Position numbers and translations under genes: made by a program. Positions 1 to 8,304 of a stretch of 64,000 bases of DNA are shown here, in pieces. Source of the stretch: Streptomyces ficellus (GTDB lineage Bacteria; Actinomycetota; Actinomycetes; Streptomycetales; Streptomycetaceae). The notes under the pieces are model-generated. The model was given only the letters and a program-made list of their open reading frames with translations, was not told where the DNA came from and ran no database searches. Where the stretch lies: positions 62,001 through 126,000 of the forward strand of contig NZ_CP034279.1 of assembly GCF_009739905.1 (NCBI RefSeq). Reading direction: 5' to 3'. The first letter of the stretch is position 1. Every line of letters starts with the position of its first letter.

Positions 1-260
1 CCCTGGCCGCCGCGCTCGCCTCCGGCCCCACCGTCGAGGCCGCGCTCGCCCGGTACGACGCCGAACGCCGCCCGCGCAGCCAGGCGGTCGCCCGTGCCGC
101 GAGGCAGGCCGGGCGGATGGGCCATCAACTCTCCCACCCCGTGGCGGTCGCCCTGCGCAACAGGGCGATGCGGCTCGCCCCCTCCGGTGCCGCGACCCGC
201 GCGATCCTCCGGCACCACGCCTGGGAACCGCCCCGGCTGAACCCGTCGCCTGCGACCTGA
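1..260 (+). CDS. FAD-dependent monooxygenase, C-terminal end (partial)
   Basis: This is the 3' end of a gene that begins before the window. Reading from base 3 gives 85 codons and a TGA at 258-260. The visible tail has the ALARYDAERRPRSQAV pattern (visible residues 14-29), which resembles the last helices of class A flavin monooxygenases of the FAD_binding_3 family. These enzymes use FAD and NAD(P)H to put one oxygen atom on an aromatic or polyketide-like substrate. The dinucleotide-binding core lies outside the window, so substrate and class cannot be judged. The gene converges on the TetR gene. Confidence 0.7.
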   Translation, partial: LAAALASGPTVEAALARYDAERRPRSQAVARAARQAGRMGHQLSHPVAVALRNRAMRLAPSGAATRAILRHHAWEPPRLNPSPAT

Positions 261-316
261 GGACCACGGGCGGCCGGCGACCTGAGGACCCCGGGCGGCT
301 GGCGACCTGAGGGCGC
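248..316. repeat. short imperfect tandem repeat, about 25-bp period
   Basis: The core GCGACCTGAGGACC is repeated at about 25-26 bp spacing: the first copy covers the stop codon of the monooxygenase, the second follows a CGGGCGGC spacer, and a third partial copy (GCGACCTGAGGGC) follows. The array fills much of the gap between the monooxygenase and the convergent TetR gene. No strong terminator stem was found in it, so its role is unknown. Confidence 0.6.
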
Positions 317-344
317 CCCGGGCAGGTGGCTGCCCGGCGAGTGG

Positions 345-932
345 CTACGGGGCCGACGGCGTCCCGGTGAGCCGGGTGAGGACCAGCAGCGTGTCGACCA
401 GGTCCTCGGCGGGGGCACCGGTGGCCAGGCGGCGCAGTTGCTGGCCGAAGACCAGGGCGACGGCCGCGCCGGCCAGCCGTTCGGGGTCCGGTACGCCGAG
501 TTGGGTCAGGATCCGGGTGGCCAGCAGATCGTAGGCGGCGAAGCACTCGGCCGCGGCGGCGCGCAGCCGTTCGTCGCGGCCGGCCTGGACGTACAGCTCG
601 AAGGGCGCGATGTGCCGGCTGTCGAAGGCGTTGCCGCCCGCCACCTGTGCCACCACCTCGGCGGCCTGCCCGATGTCGAAGGGCTCGTCCGGGCACTCGC
701 CGGAGCACGCGTCGGCGAGGGCGGTGAAGTGCCTGGTCTCCTCGGCCACGAAGTGGAGCAGGCTCTCGCGCAGCAGTTGGTGCTGGGTGGCGAAGTGGTA
801 GGTGACGGAACCGAGGGAGACGCCGGCCTCCTTGGCGATCCGCCGGTTGGTGACGGCGGCGATGCCGTCCTGCCCGATGATCCGCAGTACGGCGTCGATG
901 ATGCTCTGGCGGGTGTCGGAGGCGTGAGGCAT
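345..932 (-). CDS. TetR family transcriptional regulator
   Basis: A 195-residue TetR-type repressor. The N-terminal DNA-binding helix-turn-helix is at about residues 10-55 (RQSIIDAVLRIIG, then VTNRRIAKEAGVSLGSVTYHF). The rest is a variable ligand-binding helical domain. The start ATG at 932 was chosen because it puts the first helix at the usual distance; an upstream in-frame extension to 980 looks unlike TetR proteins. The gene is divergent from an SDR oxidoreductase, and a perfect 20-bp palindrome lies in the shared region at 1085-1104, so it probably represses itself and that neighbour. The ligand is unknown. Confidence 0.9.
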   Translation of the reverse strand: MPHASDTRQSIIDAVLRIIGQDGIAAVTNRRIAKEAGVSLGSVTYHFATQHQLLRESLLHFVAEETRHFTALADACSGECPDEPFDIGQAAEVVAQVAGGNAFDSRHIAPFELYVQAGRDERLRAAAAECFAAYDLLATRILTQLGVPDPERLAGAAVALVFGQQLRRLATGAPAEDLVDTLLVLTRLTGTPSAP

Positions 933-1059
933 GTCCGCATTCTGCCTCACCGGCCGGTGCGACCCTCCTGGCCGGTGCACCCCGCCCGGCTCGTGCGCCC
1001 CCCGCCGAGGCCGGTGCGAACAACCTTCGGTGGTCTGCGAGTTGGGAGCAGCATGGGTG

Positions 1060-1104
1060 TGGACAAGCGGTGGACCGGTCCTTACTGTTCGTTCGAACGA
1101 ACAG
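1060..1104 (+). promoter_or_regulatory. promoter with TetR-type palindromic operator
   Basis: A perfect 20-bp palindrome CTGTTCGTTCGAACGAACAG occupies 1085-1104. It overlaps the -10 of a good candidate promoter for the SDR gene: -35 TGGACA at 1060-1065, a 17-nt spacer and -10 TACTGT at 1083-1088. A repressor bound here would block polymerase. The adjacent divergent TetR gene is the natural candidate protein. Confidence 0.75.
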
Positions 1105-1133
1105 CAGCATCGGGACGCCGTACGGGAGTGCTC

Positions 1134-1928
1134 GTGGACATATCCGGATCGAACGTTCTGCTCACCGGGGCCACCGGGGGCCTGGGCGCCGCCCTGGCCG
1201 CGCGCTTCGCGGCGCAGGGAGCCCGCCTCACGCTCACCGGGCGGCGGGAGGACGCGCTCAAGGCCGCCGCGGACGCCTGCGGTGACGCCCGCATCGAGCT
1301 CGCCGACCTGGCCGAGCGGTCCGACGTCGTCCGCCTCGCCGAGGCGTGCGCCGGGACGGACGTACTGGTCGCGAACGCGGCCCTGCCCGCCAGCGGCGAC
1401 CTGCTGGACTACACCGAGGAGCAGCTCGACCGCGCCCTCGACGTGAACCTGCGCGCGCCCGTCCTGCTGTCCCGGCTGCTAGCGACGCACATGGTGGCCC
1501 GCGGGCGGGGCCACATCGTGCTGGTCGGTTCCATCTCCGGCAAGGCGGCGACCCGGTCCACCTCCCTGTACAACGCGACGAAGTTCGGGCTGCGCGGCTT
1601 CGCCCTCGCCCTGCGCCAGGAGTTCAGGGGCACCGGCGTCGGGGTGTCCCTCGTCCAGCCCGGTTTCGTGCGCGACGCCGGGATGTTCGCCGCGACCGGA
1701 GCCACCCCGCCGAACGGCATCCGGACCGTCACGCCCGGTCAGGTCGCCGACGCCACCGTACGAGCCGTTCGCCACGACCGGTGCGAGGTCAACGTTGCGC
1801 CCCTGGAGCTGCGGCTGCTGAGCGCGATCGCCGGGCAGTTCCCCGGCTTCGCCGAGCGGGTCCAGGCCCGGGCGGGCATCGACGGACCGGTGCGTCAGAT
1901 GGTCGAGGCCCAGCGCTCACGACGCTAG
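1134..1928 (+). CDS. SDR family NAD(P)-dependent oxidoreductase
   Basis: A classical short-chain dehydrogenase of 264 residues. The cofactor motif TGATGGLG is near the N-terminus, the NAA motif is replaced by NAALPAS, the catalytic Ser is in VGSISGK, and the Tyr-Lys pair is in YNATKFG. The enzyme probably reduces or oxidises a small carbonyl or alcohol in the cytoplasm; the substrate cannot be inferred. GTG at 1134 is preferred over the in-frame GTG at 1128 because GGGAG at 1124-1128 then lies 5 nt upstream. The gene is divergent from the TetR regulator, and its promoter carries the 20-bp palindrome. Confidence 0.88.
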   Translation: MDISGSNVLLTGATGGLGAALAARFAAQGARLTLTGRREDALKAAADACGDARIELADLAERSDVVRLAEACAGTDVLVANAALPASGDLLDYTEEQLDRALDVNLRAPVLLSRLLATHMVARGRGHIVLVGSISGKAATRSTSLYNATKFGLRGFALALRQEFRGTGVGVSLVQPGFVRDAGMFAATGATPPNGIRTVTPGQVADATVRAVRHDRCEVNVAPLELRLLSAIAGQFPGFAERVQARAGIDGPVRQMVEAQRSRR

Positions 1929-1979
1929 GGAGTGTCCGGAAAGTATCGGCGTCCGCCCGGCGCCCGGACCGCCCCAGAC

Positions 1980-2050
1980 GCTCGCTTCGCGAGCCGTCCC
2001 ACTCGCATTCCGTTGCACTCGCGTTCCGTCCCACTCGCAAGCCATCCCAC
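1980..2050. repeat. hairpin and CCCACTCGCA-type direct repeats before the PHP gene
   Basis: A perfect hairpin (GCTCGC, loop TTC, GCGAGC) covers 1980-1994. It is followed by three related ACTCGC(A/G) copies, two of them as TCCCACTCGCA. The block lies between the SDR stop and the Shine-Dalgarno of the PHP-domain gene. It could be a terminator for the SDR gene or a regulatory leader; no promoter hexamers were clear. Confidence 0.45.
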
Positions 2051-2066
2051 GTGAAGGAGAGCGGCC

Positions 2067-4571
2067 GTGCCGGGTGAACTGCCCACGAACCGAGCCACGG
2101 ACGGGCCCGCGGACCAACCCGCGTCCGGCCCCACCGCCGGCGTCGAGGGCGTCGAGCGCAGGTCCCTGCTCCGGTTGGGCGCCCTGCTGGCGGCGGGCGG
2201 GGCCGCCGCGCTGGTTCCCGCGCCGGTCGCGCACGCCGCGACGAGGGGGCGGGGGACCGACACGGTGACCACCACCTACCGGGGCCGCGCCCCGCACGGC
2301 AACGACCAGTGGGTGTACGTCCCGTTCGGCGTCCCGGCCGGGGTGCGGCGGATCTCGGTCACCACCTCGCACGAGGCCGCCGCCGGGATCCTGGACCTCG
2401 GCGTCCTCGGCCCGTCCGGCTTCCGCGGCTGGTCGGAGGGCGCACGGTCCGGCTTCACCCTCTCCGGGGCCGATGCCACTCCCGGCTACGTGCCCGGGCC
2501 CGTCGAGCCGGGCGGGTGGTCGGTCATCCTGGGGCCGATGGTCAGCGCACCCGGCGGCATGGACTGGCGGGTGGACGTGACCCTGCACCACGGAGACCCG
2601 CTGCCCCAGGCCCCGTACGACATCCTGCCGTCCGCCGTGGTGGGGCGCGGGCCCGGCTGGTACCGGGGCGACCTGCACCTGCACAGCGTGCACTCCGACG
2701 GGCAGCGCACGGTGGACGAGATCGTCACGGATGCCCGACGGGAGGGGCTGCACTTCATCGCCACGTCCGACCACAACACCAGTTCCACGGGGGTGACGTG
2801 GCGGGGCAACGTGCCGACCGACCTGCTGGTCATCAACGCCGAGGAGGTCACCACCCGGCACGGTCATTGGCTCGCCGTCGGTCTGCCGCAGGGCGAATGG
2901 GTGGACTGGCGCTACGGGCCCGCGAACCAGGGGGCGTTCGAGGGCCACGCGCGGCGGGTGCACAGTCTGGGCGGCCTGACGATCGCCGCGCACCCCCTCA
3001 CACCGGCACCGGGGTCCTTCTTCGAGTTCGGCCTCGACCGCGTGGACGCGCTGGAGGTGTGGAACGGGCCGTGGACGCTGGACGACGCCGCCAACATCGC
3101 CGCCTGGCACGTCATGCTCTGCCTCGGCAAGCGGGTCGCCGCGGTCGGCAACAGCGACGCCCACAGCCCGACGGACGCGGTCGGCCGGCCCCACAACGTG
3201 GTGCGCGCCACCAGCCTGTCGACGCCCGCCGTGCTGGACGCACTGCGCCTGGGACGGTCGTACGCCGTCGAATCGGCCGCCGTGACCCTGGACTTCACCG
3301 CCCGCGCGGGCAACGCCGTCGCGGGGCCCGGCGAGGAGCTGCCCCTGGTGCTGTTCGACACCGTCGACGTGACGCTGGACGTGACGGGAGCCCTGGACAG
3401 CATCGCCACCCTCCACACCGAGTGGGGCATCATGGCCGCCACCGCCATCGACGGCAGTGGCACGGGCCGGCTGCGGTGGCGCGGCTGGGGCAAGGCCTCC
3501 CTGTTCGCCCGGGCCGAGGTGCGCCGGCCCAAGCCCGCGTCGACCACCCTGGACCAACTGGTGGCCATCACCAACCCGGTGTGGTTCCACTCCGCGCGAC
3601 TTCCCCCGTACGACGTGGAGCGGCGTGCGCTGTTCCACACCGAGCGCCGCCCCGACGGCTCCTGGAGCAGCATGCGCCCCCTGCCGGGCGCGGCCGGCGA
3701 AACCGGCGCCTTCGCGGGCATACACAGCGCCGCTGCCGGGATGCCGGACGGCTCGGTCGTGATGCTCGGCATCGCGCCCGACAACGGTCTGTGGCTGGCC
3801 ACAGCTCGTGGGGCGCGCGCGCTTCAGCCCTGGCGGCGCGTCCCAGGGCCGGACGGCTCGGCCGGGTTCACCGTCCGGGAGGCGGACGTCGCCGCTTTCG
3901 ACGACGGCACCTGTCAGATCGTGGTGACGGCCATGGACGGCACGACCTACCACCAGCAGCGCGGCGCCGACGGCACGCTGCCGGGGTTCCGGCCCGTGCC
4001 GGGGCTCGCGGCGGGCAGCCGGTGGGGGGCGACGAAGGTGTCGGTCGCCGCGATGCCCGACGGCTCCGCCCAGCTGCTCAGCTACGGTACGAACGGTGCC
4101 ATGTACCACTGCGTCCGCGAGCGGGACGGAGCGTGGACGGCTTGGGGGCGGCCGGCAGGTTACAACGGTTCCCCGGCGTTCTCCGGGCCCGCCCTGGCGA
4201 TCACGGGCCTGCCCGACGGCTCTGCCCAGGTGCTCGCGATCGGGCTCGACGGGATCGTGTACCACCAGCAGCGGCGTGCGGACGGCTCCTGGACCGGCTT
4301 CCGGCCCCCGCGGGGCGTCACCACTCCCACCATGGGAGCGAGCGCGGTCGGCATCGCGGGCATGCCCGACGGCTCCGCCCAGGTCGTGACGGTCGGGCTC
4401 GACGGACGGGTCTGGCACAACGTCAGGAACCCGGACGGCTCCTGGACTCCGTTCGCCCCCGTACCCGGACCCAACAGCCGCGACCCCTTCCCCGCGGGCC
4501 AGGTCCACATCGCCGCCCTGCGCGACGGCTCGGCGCATGTGACGGCCATCAGCGCGGGCCGGCCGCGCTGA
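2067..4571 (+). CDS. exported PHP-domain metallohydrolase (CehA/McbA-like) with C-terminal propeller-like repeats
   Basis: An 834-residue protein. Residues about 30-58 look like a twin-arginine signal (ERRSLLRLGALLAAGGAAA, then an AHA-A cleavage site). Residues about 195-400 form a PHP-type phosphoesterase/metallohydrolase domain with metal ligands in DLHLHSVHSDG (203-212), ATSDHN and GNSDAH (361-366). From about 520 to the end, several repeats of the form MPDGSAQVL...GLDG.VYH..R..DGSWT suggest a beta-propeller or lectin-like tail. It is probably folded in the cytoplasm and exported by Tat to act on phosphate esters or carbamates outside the cell. GTG 2067 follows GAAGGAG at a good distance. 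Substrate unknown. Confidence 0.85.
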   Translation: MPGELPTNRATDGPADQPASGPTAGVEGVERRSLLRLGALLAAGGAAALVPAPVAHAATRGRGTDTVTTTYRGRAPHGNDQWVYVPFGVPAGVRRISVTTSHEAAAGILDLGVLGPSGFRGWSEGARSGFTLSGADATPGYVPGPVEPGGWSVILGPMVSAPGGMDWRVDVTLHHGDPLPQAPYDILPSAVVGRGPGWYRGDLHLHSVHSDGQRTVDEIVTDARREGLHFIATSDHNTSSTGVTWRGNVPTDLLVINAEEVTTRHGHWLAVGLPQGEWVDWRYGPANQGAFEGHARRVHSLGGLTIAAHPLTPAPGSFFEFGLDRVDALEVWNGPWTLDDAANIAAWHVMLCLGKRVAAVGNSDAHSPTDAVGRPHNVVRATSLSTPAVLDALRLGRSYAVESAAVTLDFTARAGNAVAGPGEELPLVLFDTVDVTLDVTGALDSIATLHTEWGIMAATAIDGSGTGRLRWRGWGKASLFARAEVRRPKPASTTLDQLVAITNPVWFHSARLPPYDVERRALFHTERRPDGSWSSMRPLPGAAGETGAFAGIHSAAAGMPDGSVVMLGIAPDNGLWLATARGARALQPWRRVPGPDGSAGFTVREADVAAFDDGTCQIVVTAMDGTTYHQQRGADGTLPGFRPVPGLAAGSRWGATKVSVAAMPDGSAQLLSYGTNGAMYHCVRERDGAWTAWGRPAGYNGSPAFSGPALAITGLPDGSAQVLAIGLDGIVYHQQRRADGSWTGFRPPRGVTTPTMGASAVGIAGMPDGSAQVVTVGLDGRVWHNVRNPDGSWTPFAPVPGPNSRDPFPAGQVHIAALRDGSAHVTAISAGRPR

Positions 4572-4586
4572 TGGGCGATCACGTGG

Positions 4587-4955
4587 TCAGGCGTCCCCGA
4601 AGTCTCCGGCGAGCGCCGACGCGATGGTCAGGTGCGGCTTGGCCTCGTCGGTGCGCCCCTGGCGCTCCAGGGTGCGGCCCAGCAGGAGCCGGGCGTAGCG
4701 CTCGACGGGATCGCGCTCGACGATGAGAAGCAACTCCGCCTCAGCGCGGCGCAGTTGGGCCGAGTGGTAGTACGCTCGCGCCAGCAGCAGGCGTGGCCCC
4801 GTCTGCTCGGGCACCTCCTCGACCAGCTCGCTGAGCACCCGCGCGGCGACGGCGTACTCCTTGGCGTCGAAGAACAGCTGTGCCCGCTCCCAGCGCTCCG
4901 CCGGCGTCCCCCGGGAGTAGTAGGCGTCGCCGGGGGCGGTGTAGGTCATGTCCAC
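4587..4955 (-). CDS. small tetratricopeptide repeat protein
   Basis: A 122-residue helical protein with about two to three TPR-like units: WERAQLFFDAKEYAVAARVL, GPRLLLARAYYHSAQLRRAE and ERYARLLLGRTLERQGRTDEA. TPR proteins are protein-interaction scaffolds. There is no signal peptide or membrane segment, so it is cytoplasmic. The GTG at 4955 has GGAAGGAGG six bases upstream; the nearby ATG two codons in would be too far from it. It converges on the PHP-domain gene. No partner is evident. Confidence 0.85.
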   Translation of the reverse strand: MDMTYTAPGDAYYSRGTPAERWERAQLFFDAKEYAVAARVLSELVEEVPEQTGPRLLLARAYYHSAQLRRAEAELLLIVERDPVERYARLLLGRTLERQGRTDEAKPHLTIASALAGDFGDA

Positions 4956-5172
4956 TGATGGCCTCCTTCCGCGCCGTCAACCACCACAGGTCGTTGAAAA
5001 TTCCACCATCCTTTTCGGGCGGGGAGGGCGGGGTGGAGGGCGCGCCCTCCGGCCGGTGGCCCGATCACATGGATCCTTGACCCTCCCGCCGCTTTCCGCG
5101 CCTGCCGCGCACACGAAGGATGAAGGGCACAGGCGATCGAGTCGCGGCGCCTGAACGGCAAGGAGAGACACC

Positions 5173-5367
5173 ATGGCCCTGGACATGCGGGAGCGATGTG
5201 AGCGCTGTGAGTCGGCCGCTCTGCCGCACGACGCGGTGGCACGCATCTGTTCCCACGAGTGCACCTTCTGCCCGCCGTGCAGCGAGGCGATGCGGCACAT
5301 CTGCCCCAACTGCGGCGGCGAGCTGGTGCCGAGACCCCGCCGGGCTGTGACCGGCCAGGAGGCGTGA
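5173..5367 (+). CDS. DUF1272 zinc-ribbon-like protein
   Basis: A 64-residue protein with the Cys pattern of DUF1272: CERC near residue 9, CSHECTFCPPC in the middle and CPNC near residue 45. These Cys residues probably bind one or two zinc ions. Homologs are small, widespread and of unknown role, often found alone. ATG 5173 has AAGGAGA six to seven bases upstream. It converges on the ABC-F gene, with only 10 bp between the two stops. Confidence 0.9.
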   Translation: MALDMRERCERCESAALPHDAVARICSHECTFCPPCSEAMRHICPNCGGELVPRPRRAVTGQEA

Positions 5368-5377
5368 TCGATTACGG

Positions 5378-7105
5378 TCACCGGTCTCCGTCGGTACGCG
5401 CGGGGAGTTCCAGCCTGCGGCCGGTGAAGCGCTCCCGCAGGAGCCGGTCGTGCGTCACCACCACCAGCGTTCCGGTGAAGTGCGCCAGGGCCGCCTCGAC
5501 CTCTTCCACCAGCGCGGGCGCCAGGTGATTCGTCGGCTCGTCGAGCAGGAGCAGATCGAGCGGGCCGGCCGTGACCAGCCGGGCCAGTTCGAGTTTGCGC
5601 CGCTGCCCCACGGAGAGGTCCCGCACCCGGACGGTGAGGTCGGCGGCACGGAAGAGGCCGAGGCCGAGCAGGCCGTCGGCGTACTGATCGACCGGCCCGG
5701 GCCGCCCGGCCGCGAACGCCGCGAGCAGCGTCCGGCCGTCCCGCGCCTCCCCCGGAGCGCCCTGCTGGCGCAGGAACCCGACCCGTTCCGGTCGGCTCAC
5801 GGCGCCCTGGGTGGGGGTGACCTCCCCCGCGAGCACCTGGAGCAGGGTGCTCTTGCCCGCGCCGTTGGGGCCGGTGACGAGCAGCCGCCCGCCCGGTGGC
5901 AGCCGCAGGGACGGCACGTACAGCCGCCCTTCGACCAGGACGTCCTCCAGGTGCGTCGCCGTGCGGTCGTTTCCGGGGGCCGTCGTAGCGGGGCTCACGG
6001 TCGCCGTCGTGCCGTGTACGCGGCCGGTGAAACGGAGCGGCTGCGGAGGCGGCGGGACGGGGTGCTCGGTGAGCCGTTGCAGGCGTTCCCGTGCGTTACG
6101 GATGCGGCTCTGCGCGCCGTGCGCCCGCGAGCGCGCCCGGAAGGCGCCGGCGCCACTGAACGCCCACGGCGCCTTGCGCGGGATCTCGGCCAGCCGCCCG
6201 ATGCCGGAGTCGGCGAGCCGCTCCTGCCGGGCGACCTCCTCGCGCCACTCCTCGTGCTCCCGCGCCCAGCGGGCCCGGTCCGCCGCCTTGGCGGTGAGGA
6301 AGCCCGCGTACCCGTTGCCGTAGCGGCGTACCGTACGCCGGTCGTGGTCGACCTCCAGGATGGTGGAGGTGACGCGTTCCAGGAACGCCCGGTCATGGGT
6401 GGCGACGATCACCGTGCCCCGGTGGCGGCGCAGGCGGTCTTCGAGCCAGGCCACAGCGGTGTCGTCCAGGTCGTTGGTCGGCTCGTCGAGCAGCAGCAGT
6501 TCGGGCGCGGAGGCGAGGGTCGCGGCGAGCGCGAGCCTGGAGCGCTGCCCTCCGGAGAGGGTGCCCAGCGCGCGGGTCCGGTCCAGCGGCGCGTGCTCGC
6601 CGAGCCGGCGCAGGCCCACTTCGACACGCCGGTCCGCCCCGTGCCCGCCCCGCGCCTCGAATTCGGCCACCAGCGAGGCGTAGTGCTCGAGGGCGGCCGG
6701 GCCGGCGGCGCCGAGGGCGTTCTCGGCTATCCGGATCCGGTGCTCCAGGTCGCGCAGGCCACGCAGCACGTGGTCCACGGCGTCACCGACGCTCGCCGTG
6801 GCCGGCAGGTCGAGGGTCTGGCGCAGGTGGCCGGTCCCGCCCGGGGCCGTGACAGTCAGGGTGCCGTTGTCGACGGGCTCCTCTCCGGCGAGCAGCCGCA
6901 GCAGCGTGGACTTTCCGGAGCCGTTGTCCCCGACGATCCCGGCCTTCTCGCCCGGGCGGACGGTGAAGGACACGCGGTCCAGGACGATGCGGTCGCCATA
7001 GCGCTTGGTCACCTCGTTCAGGGCGATCTGGGAGGCGGCGGGAGAAGCCGCAGCGGTGGTGGAGGCGGTGCGGGGGACTGTCGTACCGGCGGGAGCAGGG
7101 TGCAA
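5378..7105 (-). CDS. ABC-F family ATPase, probable antibiotic-resistance or translation factor
   Basis: A 575-residue protein with two ABC cassettes and no membrane segments. Cassette 1 has GDNGSGKST, LSGGQRSRL and LLLLDEPTNDLD; cassette 2 has GPNGAGKST, LSVGQRRKL (Gly to Val in the signature) and DEPTNHLA. A charged helical linker joins them. ABC-F proteins bind the ribosomal E site; resistance types displace macrolides, lincosamides, streptogramins or pleuromutilins. A TTG at 7105 is the best start because AAAAGGA lies six bases upstream; the longer in-frame reading has an unstructured Arg-rich leader and would cross the promoter. Its promoter contains a palindrome, so expression is probably inducible. 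Confidence 0.88.
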   Translation of the reverse strand: MHPAPAGTTVPRTASTTAAASPAASQIALNEVTKRYGDRIVLDRVSFTVRPGEKAGIVGDNGSGKSTLLRLLAGEEPVDNGTLTVTAPGGTGHLRQTLDLPATASVGDAVDHVLRGLRDLEHRIRIAENALGAAGPAALEHYASLVAEFEARGGHGADRRVEVGLRRLGEHAPLDRTRALGTLSGGQRSRLALAATLASAPELLLLDEPTNDLDDTAVAWLEDRLRRHRGTVIVATHDRAFLERVTSTILEVDHDRRTVRRYGNGYAGFLTAKAADRARWAREHEEWREEVARQERLADSGIGRLAEIPRKAPWAFSGAGAFRARSRAHGAQSRIRNARERLQRLTEHPVPPPPQPLRFTGRVHGTTATVSPATTAPGNDRTATHLEDVLVEGRLYVPSLRLPPGGRLLVTGPNGAGKSTLLQVLAGEVTPTQGAVSRPERVGFLRQQGAPGEARDGRTLLAAFAAGRPGPVDQYADGLLGLGLFRAADLTVRVRDLSVGQRRKLELARLVTAGPLDLLLLDEPTNHLAPALVEEVEAALAHFTGTLVVVTHDRLLRERFTGRRLELPARTDGDR

Positions 7106-7184
7106 GTGGAGTCCTTTTCCTGGGTGGCGTGGCCTCGTACGGGCGGGCGGACATGGAAATGAAGCCGTCTGCCGTACGATCACG

Positions 7185-7213
7185 AAACTAGACGAGACGG
7201 ATCGTCTCGTCAA
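7185..7213 (-). promoter_or_regulatory. promoter of the ABC-F gene with embedded operator
   Basis: On the minus strand a near-consensus promoter is visible: -35 TTGACG (7208-7213), a 17-nt spacer and -10 TAGTTT (7185-7190). The spacer and -35 contain a perfect inverted repeat: GACGAGACG and CGTCTCGTC, separated by GAT, at 7191-7211. This is the size and layout of a TetR-family operator that blocks polymerase. No regulator gene is adjacent. The leader to the TTG start is about 70 nt. Confidence 0.8.
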
Positions 7214-7622
7214 TCCCTTTTACTGGTCGCAGCCGACCGCGTGAACGCCGCACGCTGTGTGAACCACTTCCACCGGGGCGTCACACCGACCCCCCACCGA
7301 GGCGCCGCAGTTGTGATGCCCCGCATAGAGCCACGTCACGTTCTAAAGGCGGTAGTACGCGCCGCACCCGCGATCCGGGGCCCGGGCGGCCCCGGGCAGC
7401 CGGTTCGGGCGCTTTGCTATGTGTTCGGGTAGTACGTCACATCCTTGCGTTGTGCCCGAAGCGCCCCTAACCATGGCTGTCGTCCCCGGGAGCACCGCTC
7501 GGGCCGGACAGCACCACGGTTCGGCAGACCGCCCCGGACGCACTGCGGAGGTTCGCCCCGCACCCGCCGCGCCACCCCCGGCCGGCACCACCATGTCGTC
7601 TCACGATGGAGTTCACTCGCGT
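7214..7622. other. long intergenic region upstream of the SLT-domain gene
   Basis: About 400 bases without a convincing gene. It holds a GC-rich hairpin at 7375-7395 (CCGGGGCC, 5-nt loop, GGCCCCGG). The start-proximal part has in-frame codons from 7419, but the encoded sequence has low-complexity composition and no signal peptide before the likely Met at 7623. I compared the region by eye with the c-di-AMP (ydaO) riboswitch often found before cell-wall lytic genes in Streptomyces and did not find its conserved blocks. Confidence 0.5.
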
Positions 7623-8171
7623 ATGACCGCCCGCACCAACACCACCAGCCGTATCGCCCGATTCCGCAAGCTCTCCGTCGCAGGCATCGCCACCGCGGGT
7701 GCCGCGGCCGCGGCGCTCACCCTGGCCCCCTCGGCCGCCCAGGCAGCACCGGTCTCGGCGAACGTCTCGGCGGCGCAGGTGTCGACGGCGCAGGTCTCGG
7801 CGGCTGACGCCCCTGCCGCCAAGCCGGCCAAGAAGGCGAAGAAGCAGTACGCCGACAACCTCGACGGCTGGATCAAGGAAGCCCTCGACATCATGAAGGC
7901 GAAGAACATCCCGGGCAGCTACGAGGGCCTCCACCGCAACATCATGCGGGAGTCCTCCGGCAACCCGAACGCGCAGAACAACTGGGACGTCAACGCCCAG
8001 AACGGCACGCCCTCCAAGGGTCTGCTCCAGGTCATCCAGCCGACCTTCGACGCCTACCACGTCGCCGGCACCCCGGACGACCTGACCGACCCGGTCGCGA
8101 ACATCACGGCCGCCGCGAACTACGCGGCCGACAAGTACGGCTCGATCGACAACGTCGACTCCGCCTACTGA
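7623..8171 (+). CDS. secreted transglycosylase SLT-domain protein
   Basis: A 182-residue secreted protein. Residues 1-42 form a Sec signal (Arg/Lys-rich start, Ala-rich core, AAQAA cleavage region). An Ala/Lys linker follows to about 75. The rest is a lysozyme-like SLT fold with catalytic Glu in MRESSGNPNA (E110) and GLLQVIQPTF. Such enzymes cleave peptidoglycan glycan strands during growth, germination or spore resuscitation. ATG 7623 gives a clean signal peptide; a weak GGAG lies 11 nt before it. An in-frame ATG at 7593 is possible. A strong hairpin terminator follows. Confidence 0.87.
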   Translation: MTARTNTTSRIARFRKLSVAGIATAGAAAAALTLAPSAAQAAPVSANVSAAQVSTAQVSAADAPAAKPAKKAKKQYADNLDGWIKEALDIMKAKNIPGSYEGLHRNIMRESSGNPNAQNNWDVNAQNGTPSKGLLQVIQPTFDAYHVAGTPDDLTDPVANITAAANYAADKYGSIDNVDSAY

Positions 8172-8202
8172 TCCGGCTTCCCCCGGACACCCTCCACGCA
8201 CA

Positions 8203-8235
8203 CGACCCCGGCGCGATCTCTCGCGACCGGGGTCG
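8203..8235 (+). terminator. hairpin terminator after the SLT gene
   Basis: Perfect 9-bp arms CGACCCCGG (8203-8211) and CCGGGGTCG (8227-8235), with a further inner CGCGA/TCGCG pairing. It lies 31 bp after the SLT stop codon and before the convergent SDR gene, so it may work in both directions. Confidence 0.8.
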
Positions 8236-8304
8236 CGCGCGTGCGCGCGCGTGTGCGCCTGATGTCCGCCCTGTGCGACTTGTGCGCCCTAGGTGCGCTC
8301 GACG

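Noticed and set aside
1917..4538. 873-codon minus-strand frame opposite the PHP gene
   Set aside because: Composition is low-complexity Gly/Arg/Pro/His and no motif is seen; the plus-strand gene has clear domains.
7214..7622. Possible c-di-AMP riboswitch before the SLT gene
   Set aside because: The gene type is right, but the conserved purine-rich blocks of the ydaO motif were not recognised.
8234..8258. Alternating CG/TG tract after the SLT terminator
   Set aside because: 25 bp of alternating purine-pyrimidine could form Z-DNA, but such tracts are expected by chance at this GC content.
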